A stretch of 64,000 nt of DNA, taken from Pyrus communis. Taxonomy: Eukaryota > Streptophyta > Magnoliopsida > Rosales > Rosaceae. This document shows, in pieces, positions 51,348-61,557 of the stretch. Location of the stretch: contig NC_084803.1 in NCBI RefSeq assembly GCF_963583255.1, forward strand, positions 20,292,428-20,356,427. Reading direction: 5' to 3'. Below the pieces are notes generated by a model, which saw only the letters and a list, made by a program, of their open reading frames with translations, ran no database searches and had not been told where the DNA came from. A program made the translations under genes and the position numbers. Positions within the stretch are counted from its first letter, which is position 1. Every line of letters begins with the position of its first letter.

Positions 51348-51891
51348 GGGAAGAAAATTTCTGGACTATCTTCTTGATTTGTTTCTTGTTTTCTTGTTTA
51401 AACTTTGAAGACTTGTTTTCTGCTACTAGAATTCGTGTTAGAAAGCAAAATAGTCTCCTTGTCAAACTATAAGTGGTAAAATCGTTTTATACACCAAGCC
51501 CAATTTCATTTGAATTAGGATATGTATTTATCTTTTCATTTATATTAGCAGGTACTAAAAACAAAACAATTGTCCTCTTTTTTTAAGATTCATAATATAC
51601 ATGGCAAAAATATGCTGTAATTAACCTATATCATGATATTTGTAGCATTACTCTATTACACAATGGCAAAGGAGTTGGACACAGGTTTTTGAGCTATTAA
51701 AATAGAACAATAATGTAATCCTAAGCAAACACAAATCTGGTGAACAACACTATTTTCATTATCCTGCTTATTGGTCCGACATTGTACCAAACGCTTGATT
51801 AAGTTAGTCTAGCTTAGTCTAGTCTAAGCCAGTCCAGCTTAGTCCCTGCAGCTAGTCCAGTCCGAGACAGTCCGGTGCAACAAACGCACCC

Positions 51892-52757
51892 TTGAAGTAC
51901 TTTCTGCATGAAACATCAATTATGTGCTTATTACAAGATTCCATAATTAACTTGAATTTTACTATGAATTAATTTAAAATTATTTTATTTAAAAGCAATT
52001 TTATTCATCAAAAACACTTCCTAAACAAACCATTTATTTTCTCTAGTGATTGTAGTCAAACAACGCATTTTTTGTTAATGATATTCATGGTTGGGTGGGA
52101 GTAGACTTTTTTGGCTATCCATGCTATAGTCTCCAACAACAACACAAAATGAGAAAATGTGACAAATAACAACGGAAAACTAATGAATTAGACTGATGTA
52201 AAAACATAACAAAATTAAAAGGACAAAATTTCAAGAAAAAACTACAAGAATGAAAGTGAAAATTGAGATAATTTTTCTCAATAATTTTCTCTCATGTGAA
52301 AATCCTAAATTTCACAATGGAATTTTTAAATTTCCAAAAATTCCTTCTTTTATACAAGCCATAATAGAGATAAGAAAATTGGACAAGATTACGCACAAAG
52401 TGAATGCTCTTAACCAATATAACGAATCTCGTCTGATTTTCGATTGTTAAGAGCAAAAGAATTAAGAAAGAAAGAGAGGGACTCCGGAAAGAACAGCAAA
52501 AACTTAGGCTGCAACATTACATTGGGCGCCACTTGCAAAATTGTGCTCTAGTCACATATGAGAGTGAAAATAAATGATAAAACTAATTTAGTTAAAACTA
52601 TTACATCTTTATATTACATTAGTGTCGTTAGATATCACAATCACATATGGTTCCATGCAATTATTTCCTATTTAGAATAGAAAAATGAAAAAGTTGAGGG
52701 AGCGGAAAAAGAACGCTTTCTGGCATGCATAAAGATTTGAATACGAATCCTTCATCT
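51892..52757. other. Intergenic, AT-rich
   Basis: No gene or repeat is supported. It includes the probable 3' UTR of the minus-strand RNC1 gene next to 52758. Confidence 0.5.
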
Positions 52758-55700
52758 TCACACAGTCACAGCTTTAGGTTGGGTTTGCTCAAAATCGAAA
52801 ACCTCAAACATGAGGCGTCTTACATCTGGCTTCCCGTATATTGTGTATGCGAGACCATGAATGGCTTGTTGAACAGCGGTTGTGGCTGGATTTCTTAATC
52901 TTCGGTTGTGCTCATATGCATCCTGAACTTGGTCGGAGAAGATGATAAACTGGTGGAGACGCTTCTCTCTCAAATATCTCCCGCAGAATTTGTTCATGAG
53001 AACACGGCGATGTCTCTCTGCTAACCACTTTCCAGGAGCATCTAAATGTTTCATCAGCAACCTTTCTGCCATCACAAGGTCCTAGACAAGATATAAACAC
53101 ACAACCACCCAAATTCAACATATATATTTAGTATGGGGAAAGAGATATATGGGGTCTCCTACACAATGTAGGACAAATAAATTTGCATTTACACAGTGTA
53201 ACTTATTACCTGGATCTTTTGGCCAACATATTCTAAACGCTCGTAACAAAATCGAGGATGCTCAAATTTGTGCTTCGATGGATGCAAGAAAGAAAGCTGT
53301 ACGCAAATAAGAAAGTAAGCAATACATCAAGATGCGGGGCCTATACAGACTATAAACATTAACAAATAAGAGTAAGTACATCGAATAGGTGACAAAACGG
53401 ACATAACCTATCCAGATTTGGTGGATCTAAAATCTTGGAATAGGATAATCCGCCCTAGTAAACTTTGAGTGTGACAGAGAAAATACTAGTTAGACATCTG
53501 GTGACACGTATAGAAATGGTAACAGATCATTTTGGCATGTTGCCTTTGTCTTCTCTTATTTTATTTTTAACTTTTTTTCAGATTACTCACTATGTTATAT
53601 TACGATTAGTTTAAATAAAATTGCATACTACACGCAAATGCACATATAGAGATGGAGGACAGTGAGGGAAACACCTGTAGCCCAAGTCCAAGTTCGATGT
53701 TCCTAGCTGCAGTAATGTCTGGAATTCTATCAGTCAATGCTAAGGGATATCCCAATGTCCGCATGACTTTAGGTCGGCTCTCATAATCCCATACATTTCC
53801 CCTGAACCGATGCATACCGGGTGGAACACAAGCCCTGAAGAGCCTTGGATGTGCAAAAAGCGCATCTTCTGGGGGCTGTAGAGGGGAAAACACATTATTT
53901 GCAGGAACTTACATGAGAAGATACAAAATCAAAACTATTTCTGTAAAATATGGCAACCAAATTGTATGTGAAAATTTATATAGTCATTCTAATATATAAC
54001 ATGAATAATTTATCCAAAAAGATGCAACATAAATCCCAACATTAGAACATTAACAGGGATTTAACATATGTTCAAAACAAGCCTCAAGAGTCAGGTTAAA
54101 CCTAGTGCCGTTTGACGACCCTTAAATTATTTAGTCTTTATATTCAGTACCCATCATGGTTTTGCCAACTGCGTACATATAAACTGATATTCTTTTAATA
54201 AAACTCTTTGATCTTCTAAAGATCCCAGAGCAACTTTTGGAGCGTTTATTATTTTGTTAGTATGCATAAACAACAGAAACAATGCACAAAAAAAAACTTG
54301 CCCTGTAACCCGCAACATCCTGCCAGCTGAGTTTGTTGCCTTCAAATTCTACAGAAACATAATCTACGTCTTCAAGTTGTCTCCGTAGTTTTGGCTGGCA
54401 GGTCTCATCTTCTGGGTCCATTCCAAATACTTCGAAAAGAACACGATATACTTCTGGCATACCAAAACACAAATATATTGCCCCAAACAAAGCCCAGAAT
54501 ACAGACCTGCCCAAAATACACAATAAATTTGAAGCTCAAATGCATTTTCTCATCAACTATGAGTTTTCAAGGCACAGAAGAATCTAGACAATTATATGAT
54601 AAAAAGTAAATAGAAATTATTTATGTACTGCCAAAGAAACTATGGTCTGGTTCTGCAAGGTGAGATCTACAAGAACAGTAAGAGATAACTTGCAATCACT
54701 ATGAGATACATATACATATAAACATATAGTGTGCCCGTGTATGTGTATAAATATATTTATATTTATATAAATAAGGAATGTAATTCGTCACTAAAATCAG
54801 CTAAAAACTAGTACTTAATATGTAGATACACCCTAAGTTGAGGCTAGGAAAGGGCCACACACTTATCATGTCTTCAACTTCCATTCTTAATCCCAAAAAT
54901 GATTTTCAGCATTAGCCATATAACTTAGGTAATAGAGAAAGGCCAAAAGCACAGAACTTTGCTTCCATACAAGCCAGCCTCAAACCCTACATCTCCATTC
55001 TATCCCTTCATGATATAAAATTATAAATGCGATATGATCTATCATCAACACAGAGGTTAGTCAATATAACCTAATCCCCACATATGCATCAGGGTACCAA
55101 GAAATGAAGAATTCTTATCATAGGCATGCATAATCAGTAGCCTTTAACAAAGGTCCATTCATCAGTATTGAAGTCTTCACCAAGTTTGCTCGTATGGTAC
55201 TTTTGAAATCTTCTCTGAGTTGGATCAGGCTTACTTCTAGTTTAGCTACTTGTATTGTTTTGCCAATGTGGTATTGCTTCTTTAATTTAGTATAAATCCC
55301 AGTTTAAACCATCTCATAGATCGTCTCAATAGTTAAGAGAATTCATGGCAATATCTAGTGATACAAACTCCCATTTCATGAGAAGATTACTGCAATTATC
55401 TCCTTCCATTGTTTGAAATCCACCTAAATTTCTGAACTTCAGATACGAGTTATATTCAACTAACTACCATTGATTTCAAGTATCCAAGAAAAAAAGATCA
55501 TTGAACTTACTTCACAGGTGGCTCTCGGTCCTTCCTCTGCAACTTATCCATATCATCAAAAGGAAACACCAGGTTCTGCAAGCTAGCAGCTCTAATCCAC
55601 CTGGGCAAGTTCCTCTTCCCAATCAACCCAAACACCCTCTCCCTCATTGGACCCGGCGACTCCCTTGGATACCTCTGCAGGAAAAACTCAGCCAAACCCA

Positions 55701-56310
55701 ATTCCAGCACATACTGCCCCAAAAACCACAGCCTCGAATGCGCGGACCGGACGTGCCGGGCATTGGTCCTCTCACAGGAGGGATGCTGAAACGCCATGTA
55801 CAGCAAAGTGTCGAATTGCTTTGCTGGGTTGTCGTCCTCGAACCTATCCGAAGGCTCCAGCGGGTACCCAAGAGCTTGCTTGGCCTCCAGCAAGTACTCC
55901 TCTATCCACGCCTTGTCGGCATTGTTGAGCCGCGAAGAGGGCAAGCAGGAACTGAGTAAAGGGAACGACTTTAGCGACAATTGTGGGCTGTTCAGAAACC
56001 TCTGCGCTAATCTCTTGTCGTCCAACGGCGGCCGGAGTATGAACCGCTTCGGCGGCACCTTCTTCTTCGGAGAAGTCGCCCTTTTGCGCTCTGAGAGCTC
56101 TTTGAGGAGCCGCTGGGGGCTGTTTTGGGGGAGTTCCTGTTGTGGGTCGACGGCGACGGCGACGACGTGGAGATTTTGCGATCTTCGGTTTGGGAACTTG
56201 GGGGTTTTGAGGCAGATTTGGGTTGGGAACTGCGAGAAGGAGGAGGTGAAGGAGTAGTTATGGTAAGCGGATAGGTTGGAGACTTGTGTGAAAGAAGAAG
56301 AGAGCTCCAT
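52758..56310 (-). CDS. RNC1: RNC1 chloroplast group II intron splicing factor (RNase III-domain protein), 5 exons, 538 aa
   Basis: Exons on the minus strand: 56310-55511, 54506-54302, 53875-53675, 53296-53210, 53081-52758 (TGA). RNC1 is a plant-specific protein with two RNase III-like domains that lack cleavage activity; in maize it binds chloroplast group II introns and promotes their splicing. The first 50 residues are Ser/Thr-rich with little acid, a chloroplast transit peptide. Blocks seen are WIEEYLLEAKQALGYPLEPSD and HSRLWFLGQYVLELGLAEFF in the first domain, SVFWALFGAIYLCFGMPEVYRVLFEVFGMDP, then VMRTLGYPLALTDRIPDITAARNIELGLGLQ and RLEYVGQKIQD in the second, and RHRRVLMNKFCGRYLREKRLH near the end. 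The usual RNase III signature with its acidic metal-binding residues is not evident, as expected. Length matches Arabidopsis RNC1 (about 537). Intron 2 has a GC donor (AGG|GCAAGT); the other three introns are GT-AG. Confidence 0.96.
54300..54301 (-). other. GC splice donor of RNC1 intron 2
   Basis: Exon 2 ends TACAGG and the intron begins GCAAGT, matching the consensus of the rare GC-AG class. The next exon (CCCCCAGAAGAT) keeps the family sequence GYR-PPEDALFAHP. The nearby GT alternative at the run of T shifts the frame. Confidence 0.85.
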
Positions 56311-56811
56311 GAGTGAGGTGTGTTTTTTTTCTTAGGAGGATGATAAGGGGGTGATGAGGGTTAAGAGATTAGGTCCGCCATGGATGGAGGGTTTTTGAAG
56401 GTGTTTGTGCAGGGTTTTGGGAAAATGGAAGATGGATAAGGTGGAGGAAGCGTGGCGCGCGAGTGTTAGCTTCTATTTGGTCTGCTCGTTAAGATATTTT
56501 TTTGTTGATGGTGGAGACATTTTTTTGGCTAGGGAAATGGTGTCGTATAGCTATTTCCAGTGTCGTATATACTAGTTCATAATGTTGTATTGTTTACTCC
56601 CTAACTTACTGTTTCTAGGTGGGGTGGATGTGGTATGGTTTGGACTAAACTTAGTAATTTCTTACACGATACGAAATTAACAGGCTTTAAGATTAACATT
56701 GTAACTAATCGGTTTGTTATTGAGTCGCTCGTTAAGTATTCATTAATAATGAGTTTACATGCAGAGAGTGGCAGATGCATTGAGGGACAGGGGGGGTTAG
56801 TTGACCTCCCC
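56311..56811. other. Promoter and upstream region of RNC1
   Basis: Contains the 5' UTR and promoter of RNC1. No motif could be assigned with confidence. The plus-strand open frame at 56635-56823 has no recognisable content. Confidence 0.45.
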
Positions 56812-57285
56812 GAACTTCGGTGAACGTCCATGGATACCTTGGTGCTGACCCTCTAAACTTCGGTGAATGTTCATGGATACCTTGGGTGCTGCCTTTTTGA
56901 AAATTAGAGTTGGCTTCATATATGCCTTCCAACTGTTTGATAAAATGTTTGTAAAAAGGTAAATGAAATGGTGATCTCAGTGAATAACAAAGCATCATCA
57001 TTCTTGGACAAACATATTAATGGAAGGCAATGATATCAAACATTGTTAGTGCTTTCAAGATAAGGGTGTTTCTTTGTTAAACATTCATATGAGAGTAGCC
57101 TTGAAACATGTTAGTTACCCTCGCAAATGAAGCATTAAAAGGTGTGTAGTATGCCTTTCCAAATGACTTCAGACTTACCAAGACTTGATGAAATGGTGAT
57201 ATGCATGCTATTTATGGTAAAAAAAAAATTTGCGCTTGCAGCGCGCTATTCTTACTAACCCCCCTAATATTATTTTCTAGATCCA
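56768..57285. mobile_element. Possible degenerate hAT-like non-autonomous element
   Basis: The left part has AGTGGCAGATGCATTGAGGG and GGGGGGTTAG. The right part, read in reverse, has CAGTGGTGGATCTAG and AGGGGGGTTAG, so the ends are loosely inverted copies. The CAGTGG..GGA start is common in plant hAT-like elements. I could not find a convincing 8-bp target duplication, so this stays tentative. Confidence 0.3.
56812..56899. repeat. 44-bp tandem duplication
   Basis: ACTTCGGTGAACGTCCATGG-type units at 56812-56855 and 56856-56899, differing at a few bases. Confidence 0.8.
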
Positions 57286-57731
57286 CCACTGCATATGGGT
57301 AAACTGTGAGTAACCCATTAAGAAAAAACTATTTTGATGATTTTAAAGAAAAACTACTAATAAAACTTATTATAAAATACAATAGTCATAGTGTGTGTGT
57401 ATTAAATATGTATTATTGTATAGATATTCAAAATAAATTAAAAAAATTGTTTTATTTATTTGCATTATGAGAGTTTCTTATCATCATTACTGGGATAATT
57501 TTTACTTGATATGTTGTCTAAAGTTCAAATCAACTAGTGTAGTGTTAGTATAGGCAAAAAGATAGACTTTCAATTTTATAGTCAACAAACCTACAAATTT
57601 TTTACTCTCTTATATAGTCATACTCATAAATATTATATCATCTTAAAAGTGAGATTAAAACATTATAAAACAAATTATTAAATTAAAGCATCCAAGTAAT
57701 TTAAAAATACCAAACACAATAAAAATTATAA

Positions 57732-58080
57732 TAATTAATTTGTAAGTGCGAAAAATGTGAAAAAAAAATTTAAAAGCTCGTGATTGCATCCTCTATGCTT
57801 TGAGATGGGTACATCGTCTTTTGAATTTTTAAAACCCTCCAAACCCTTGTGAATAATATTTTAAGGGGAGTTCAAAATAAATACAAATTCATAATAATTA
57901 ATGTATAAGTGTTAAAAATATGAAAGAATATATAAACCCTCGTGATTGAATCCTCCACGCCATGGTTATATCGTCGTTTAGATTGTTAAAACCCTCCAAA
58001 CCCGCATGAAAACTATTTTAATTTGAGTGCAAAATTAATAATAATTAATGTAGAAGTGTGAAAAATGTAAATAAAAACAT
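57732..58080. repeat. Diverged tandem repeat, period about 150-160 bp, about 2.3 copies
   Basis: The marker TAATTAAT followed by (G)TA.AAGTG(T/C)(G/T)AAAAAT(G/A)TG occurs at 57732, 57895 and 58043. The blocks CTCGTGATTG.ATCCTC, CATCGTC/ATCGTCG and AAAACCCTCCAAACCC recur between them. Satellite-like and AT-rich; no coding content. Confidence 0.8.
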
Positions 58081-58194
58081 ACAATCACTCGTAATTACAA
58101 GCTTTACAACTTTCGTAAAAGGGTCAACTCTAAAATTCGACACTGTAATCAATATCGATTGTCGTTTATGCTTTATTATTCTCACCGAATTTCT

Positions 58195-58226
58195 TTCTTT
58201 GTTTTGTTTTGTTTTGTTTTTTTTTT

Positions 58227-58256
<30 letters not shown>
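58195..58256 (+). repeat. T-rich low-complexity tract
   Basis: GTTTT repeats followed by an almost pure T-run of about 35 bases. Confidence 0.9.
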
Positions 58257-58262
<6 letters not shown>

Positions 58263-59737
58263 TCTTTTTTGAAACATTATCTTTTAGCGGATGTAGGAAA
58301 ATGAACGGTTGTTAATATCACGTTCCAATATTTATGGTTTACTGAAATATGAGTCGATTTTATATAGTTTCAAGAGACTTTATAAACTTTGAGCAATATT
58401 TTCACTAATGTAAAACTTTGAATATAATATCAATGATTTGAACCATTCATCTTCCTGCATCCATGAAAAGATCATGTTTTCAAAAAAGAAAATATGAAAA
58501 AAAAAAAAATGAGTGTTTATGTATATATATTTTTTAATATGTTCACACTTCTACGTTAATTAATATTTATGTGATACTTGAAAGACAAATGTGTTTTTAT
58601 GTTTTGAAGTAAGATTTATGTGACAATGTGGTATACATATAGTATTATGTTTTGAAGTAATATTAATGGGTCGAGTTTTGGTCGGGTCATATTACCCGTT
58701 TATTTTAACAAGTGTTACACGACACTACCTGTTAAGATATCAGATATGACACAAAATGACACAACATGGAAAATATGACACAAATGCCAGGTTTAGTTTA
58801 GACTGGTTTCTTTCTTAAGTTGTGTGAGAACTGATGTGATTTGAATCGGTTTAAATTAAAATGAGTAGAGAAATCAAACAAAACCAAACTAAGTAATTGG
58901 TAGTTTAGGTCTAAAGACTAACACATTTTAATTTATTGGTGGTTTAATTTTGTGTTAGTAATGTGCAATGAAACACACATATTCTGTAGTTGAACGGTGA
59001 AACACATCAAGAACAAGGCCAAAGCATTTTGAAGGAAAAAAGAGTCATAGGAGATATTTTGTTGTTCTTGTAGCAATTCGCATTTATCCTCATGTAGCGC
59101 TTTCAACGGTTTTCAAAATAATTGATGGTGATGGATTGATTTTGAAAAAAAAGAAGGCTTGACATGAGAACTTGAGGTGTGGAAACTAAAGCCTATAAGT
59201 TTAGTAAATGAAAAACACATGAGCTTCCAGAGTGTTGGTAGGCTTGAGTTTAAGAAAAGGTTTTTTTAAGAGATTTTGATCATGGTGATTGGGTTTCATA
59301 TTTGGGAAATGAGGAGGTTTGAGGCTTGGTTTAGGGGAATTTAGATCATCACTGGATCTTGCAGTCTGGAGCTTACGGATCTAGAAATTCAAACCGTTTA
59401 AAAAAAGGGAGAGAGATAAATCTAAACTCTTAATTTGTGTAAGGTGAGCCAGTTGAATAGGCTAATGGGGCCGTATGGTATAAACTGAATGATCTAGATC
59501 TTTGGGTTCATCAGCTCTGGAGGGGATCTCAATTCACTTTAGGGCTTTGAGTTTTACTCGGAGGAAACAAATCAAAGGCATGAAAATGGAGAGGTTAAGG
59601 GAGTTTTCAATAAGTTGGGAGAAAAAAGTGACTACTCATGGATTGCATACATTTATACCTTTTATTTTTAATTTTATTGGACAATGAATTTGATACCTGA
59701 TTACTATTAATTGTCTTTTTTTAAAAAAGTGTGGTAT
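58257..59737. other. Intergenic, repeat-derived AT-rich sequence
   Basis: No gene is supported. The stretch 58668-58780 (GGGTCATATTACCCG, ACACGACACTACC) resembles a common dispersed plant repeat, but I cannot assign it. Confidence 0.45.
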
Positions 59738-59980
59738 TGTTGTAAACTTTTCTAGTTTAAGTGTGATTGTGTAAATCCTAGATTAGATTTGATTCTAGTT
59801 ATTCTTTTCTATATGAACTTGTATTCCTTGGGGATGAAGGATTTCTTCTCCCTCTTATTACTATAAATAAAGGCACTACGTAGGAGGGAATAACACAAAC
59901 ATTCCCCTATGATCCTACAAACACATCTCTCCTCTTGCCGCCGGCCCCTTCCCCTTAGTTAGATAAAATAAACTACAACA
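59738..59980 (+). repeat. 5' LTR of the second copia element (243 bp)
   Basis: Starts TGTTGTA and ends TACAACA, a perfect 7-bp inverted terminus. A CTATAAATAAAGG box lies at 59861-59873, about 110 bases before the end. The 3' LTR is outside the window, so the limits rest on the termini and the primer site only. Confidence 0.75.
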
Positions 59981-59996
59981 TGTTATCAGCATGCTC
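59981..59996 (+). other. Primer-binding site (TGTTATCAGCATGCTC)
   Basis: Directly follows the LTR. It resembles the initiator-Met site TGGTATCAGAGC with a G-to-T change and a different 3' half, a form seen in some plant copia families. Confidence 0.7.
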
Positions 59997-61550
59997 CTAC
60001 CACTGCGCTTAGGAATCTGACAAAGATATTTTCTGCATCAAACCAGTTCATCCATATCATCACACAATCAGGTTCTTCCAAAGCAACGGTATTTATCTCA
60101 ATATTTTTGTAGCCCTGATAGCATGAACATTCACCATAATGCATGACCCAACTTTACATTTTTCGAATTTTAGATTCTACATAAATTGTGTAGGATTATA
60201 TTCATAATTGTTGAATTATGTGAATTTGATATTACCATGAATTGCATCAAATAACTGCTCATGCATTAAATTGAATTGAAAAGAAAAAAAAAAATGCAAA
60301 AGCAATCAGAAAAAGCAACCTGGGTTCTTCGAACCCATGACCTTGAACCATTCGACCAAGCCTGCAGCTTGGGTAGCCGAGCCGTGCCAAGCCACGAGTC
60401 TTTAAGCCGAAGCCAAAGGCTCCAGGTTTGAAACCCAGAAACTCTGACGCCTTCCACAACTTCTCCACTGTTGTAGGTTAGCCTACAGCCAATCCTCACC
60501 CACAGGTCATCGTGTTTCGATGACCTGCAGTTCGTCCCCGACATCGATTAATCGTCGAAATTTTTCTAATTTTCCAATTTGTATTTCTAGGGTTTTGGTA
60601 GAACGTTGAGATTTCTTAATCTCCGTTCATATTTGTGGTCTCCATTGACCCATAAACTCACCACGAGCATCGTTGTCCCAAAGCATGGCCTCCTGAAATG
60701 ATGACGTCGACTTTCTTCCCTGGCGAATGCACCCAGTTACAGCTGAGGTGTCTTTGGACCCAACTCGAGCCCTATTGGGCTTTGTCTTTCGGCCTGCTTC
60801 CTTTTTCTTCTTTGGGCTCGCCTACAGCAACCCAAAATATTAGTTTGGCCTGCGAAAAAAAAAACAAAGTTTTTTTTAAGGCTCACCTACAACGGCCTGC
60901 TACCGTACTGGGTCCCAGCTCCATTGGAGTATCCGTATTCCCCCATGTTACTTCACACACGATCATCCCCCAGTCTGGGCCTTTGTTTTGGGCCCAGCTC
61001 CTTTTGCAGCCCACTATGTTATTTGGGCCTGACCCCCCTAAGCCTATCCTAGCCCATTCTTGGGCCTAGGCCACACGGTTCCAATTTTCTTAGCCCAACC
61101 AGGGGTTTTGGCCTATGTTTTTGGGCCCCGAGTTTCAATTGCTTATTATTTTTAGACAATTTGGGTTTTATATTTTTTCACCCACATTTTAAATTTGGCC
61201 CGAAGCCCAAATAATTCATTCAATTATAATTGTGTTTGCATATTTCTGGGCCCCTGCATGTTTTCTTGTTGCATATTTTTGTGTATATATTTGTGTTTAT
61301 CTGCAGGAACATATGAACCTGAAGTTCATAATTATTTCAAAACCTGAAGTTTCTAAAAACATGCCTTGTTTGATAACCTAAACTTTTCCTTAAAAGCATC
61401 ACCCATGAAAACCCGAAGCTTTTTCATGCGATTTTTAACCAATATATATCTATTAGAACCTGAATGTTCTACTCTTATGTGAATGGCTTGATTTTTTTTC
61501 TTCTCCATTGCACTAATCACATCTTGTCCTTTATTTTGTGATAGGAACAT
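59997..61550 (+). other. Leader of the second copia element, non-coding
   Basis: A long untranslated stretch before gag. The region 60700-61140 is rich in GGGCC/AGCCCA words (TTGGGCC, GGCCCA). Open frames at 60544-60259 (-) and 60698-61069 (+) have no recognisable content. Confidence 0.5.
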
Positions 61551-61557
61551 TTCAAAT

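Larger units (their letters stand above)
43711..51891. mobile_element. PIF/Harbinger derivative with 2.4-kb inverted arms (8181 bp)
   Basis: Both ends start GGGTGCGTTTGTTGCA.CGGACTG when read inwards, followed by the same array of GGACTAAGCTGGACTGGC-type repeats. Inverted similarity continues far beyond a normal TIR: positions in the left arm and right arm sum to about 95,600 throughout, up to 46135 on the left and 49440 on the right. Each arm holds the MYB/SANT-like second Harbinger gene and the end of the transposase gene, in opposite orientation. The 3.3-kb middle holds the rest of the transposase gene and its 5' region. Flanks are TTAA (left) and TTGA (right), an imperfect target duplication. 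Confidence 0.88.
49440..51891 (+). repeat. Right inverted arm (3' half of the Harbinger element)
   Basis: The parental-orientation arm. It carries the transposase end, the MYB/SANT-like gene and the terminus. Its reverse complement is 43711-46135. Confidence 0.88.

Noticed and set aside
43711..51891. Idea that this is two separate Harbinger elements in opposite orientation
   Set aside because: Positions in the two arms keep one constant sum through 2.4 kb. Only two termini exist, and no TIR or target duplication was found at the central junctions. A single inverted-duplicated unit is simpler, though unproven.
60266..60544. tRNA-like GGTTCGAAGAACC on the minus strand and two open frames
   Set aside because: The T-arm-like word is not accompanied by acceptor, D and anticodon stems. 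The frames sit in the copia leader and have no known content.
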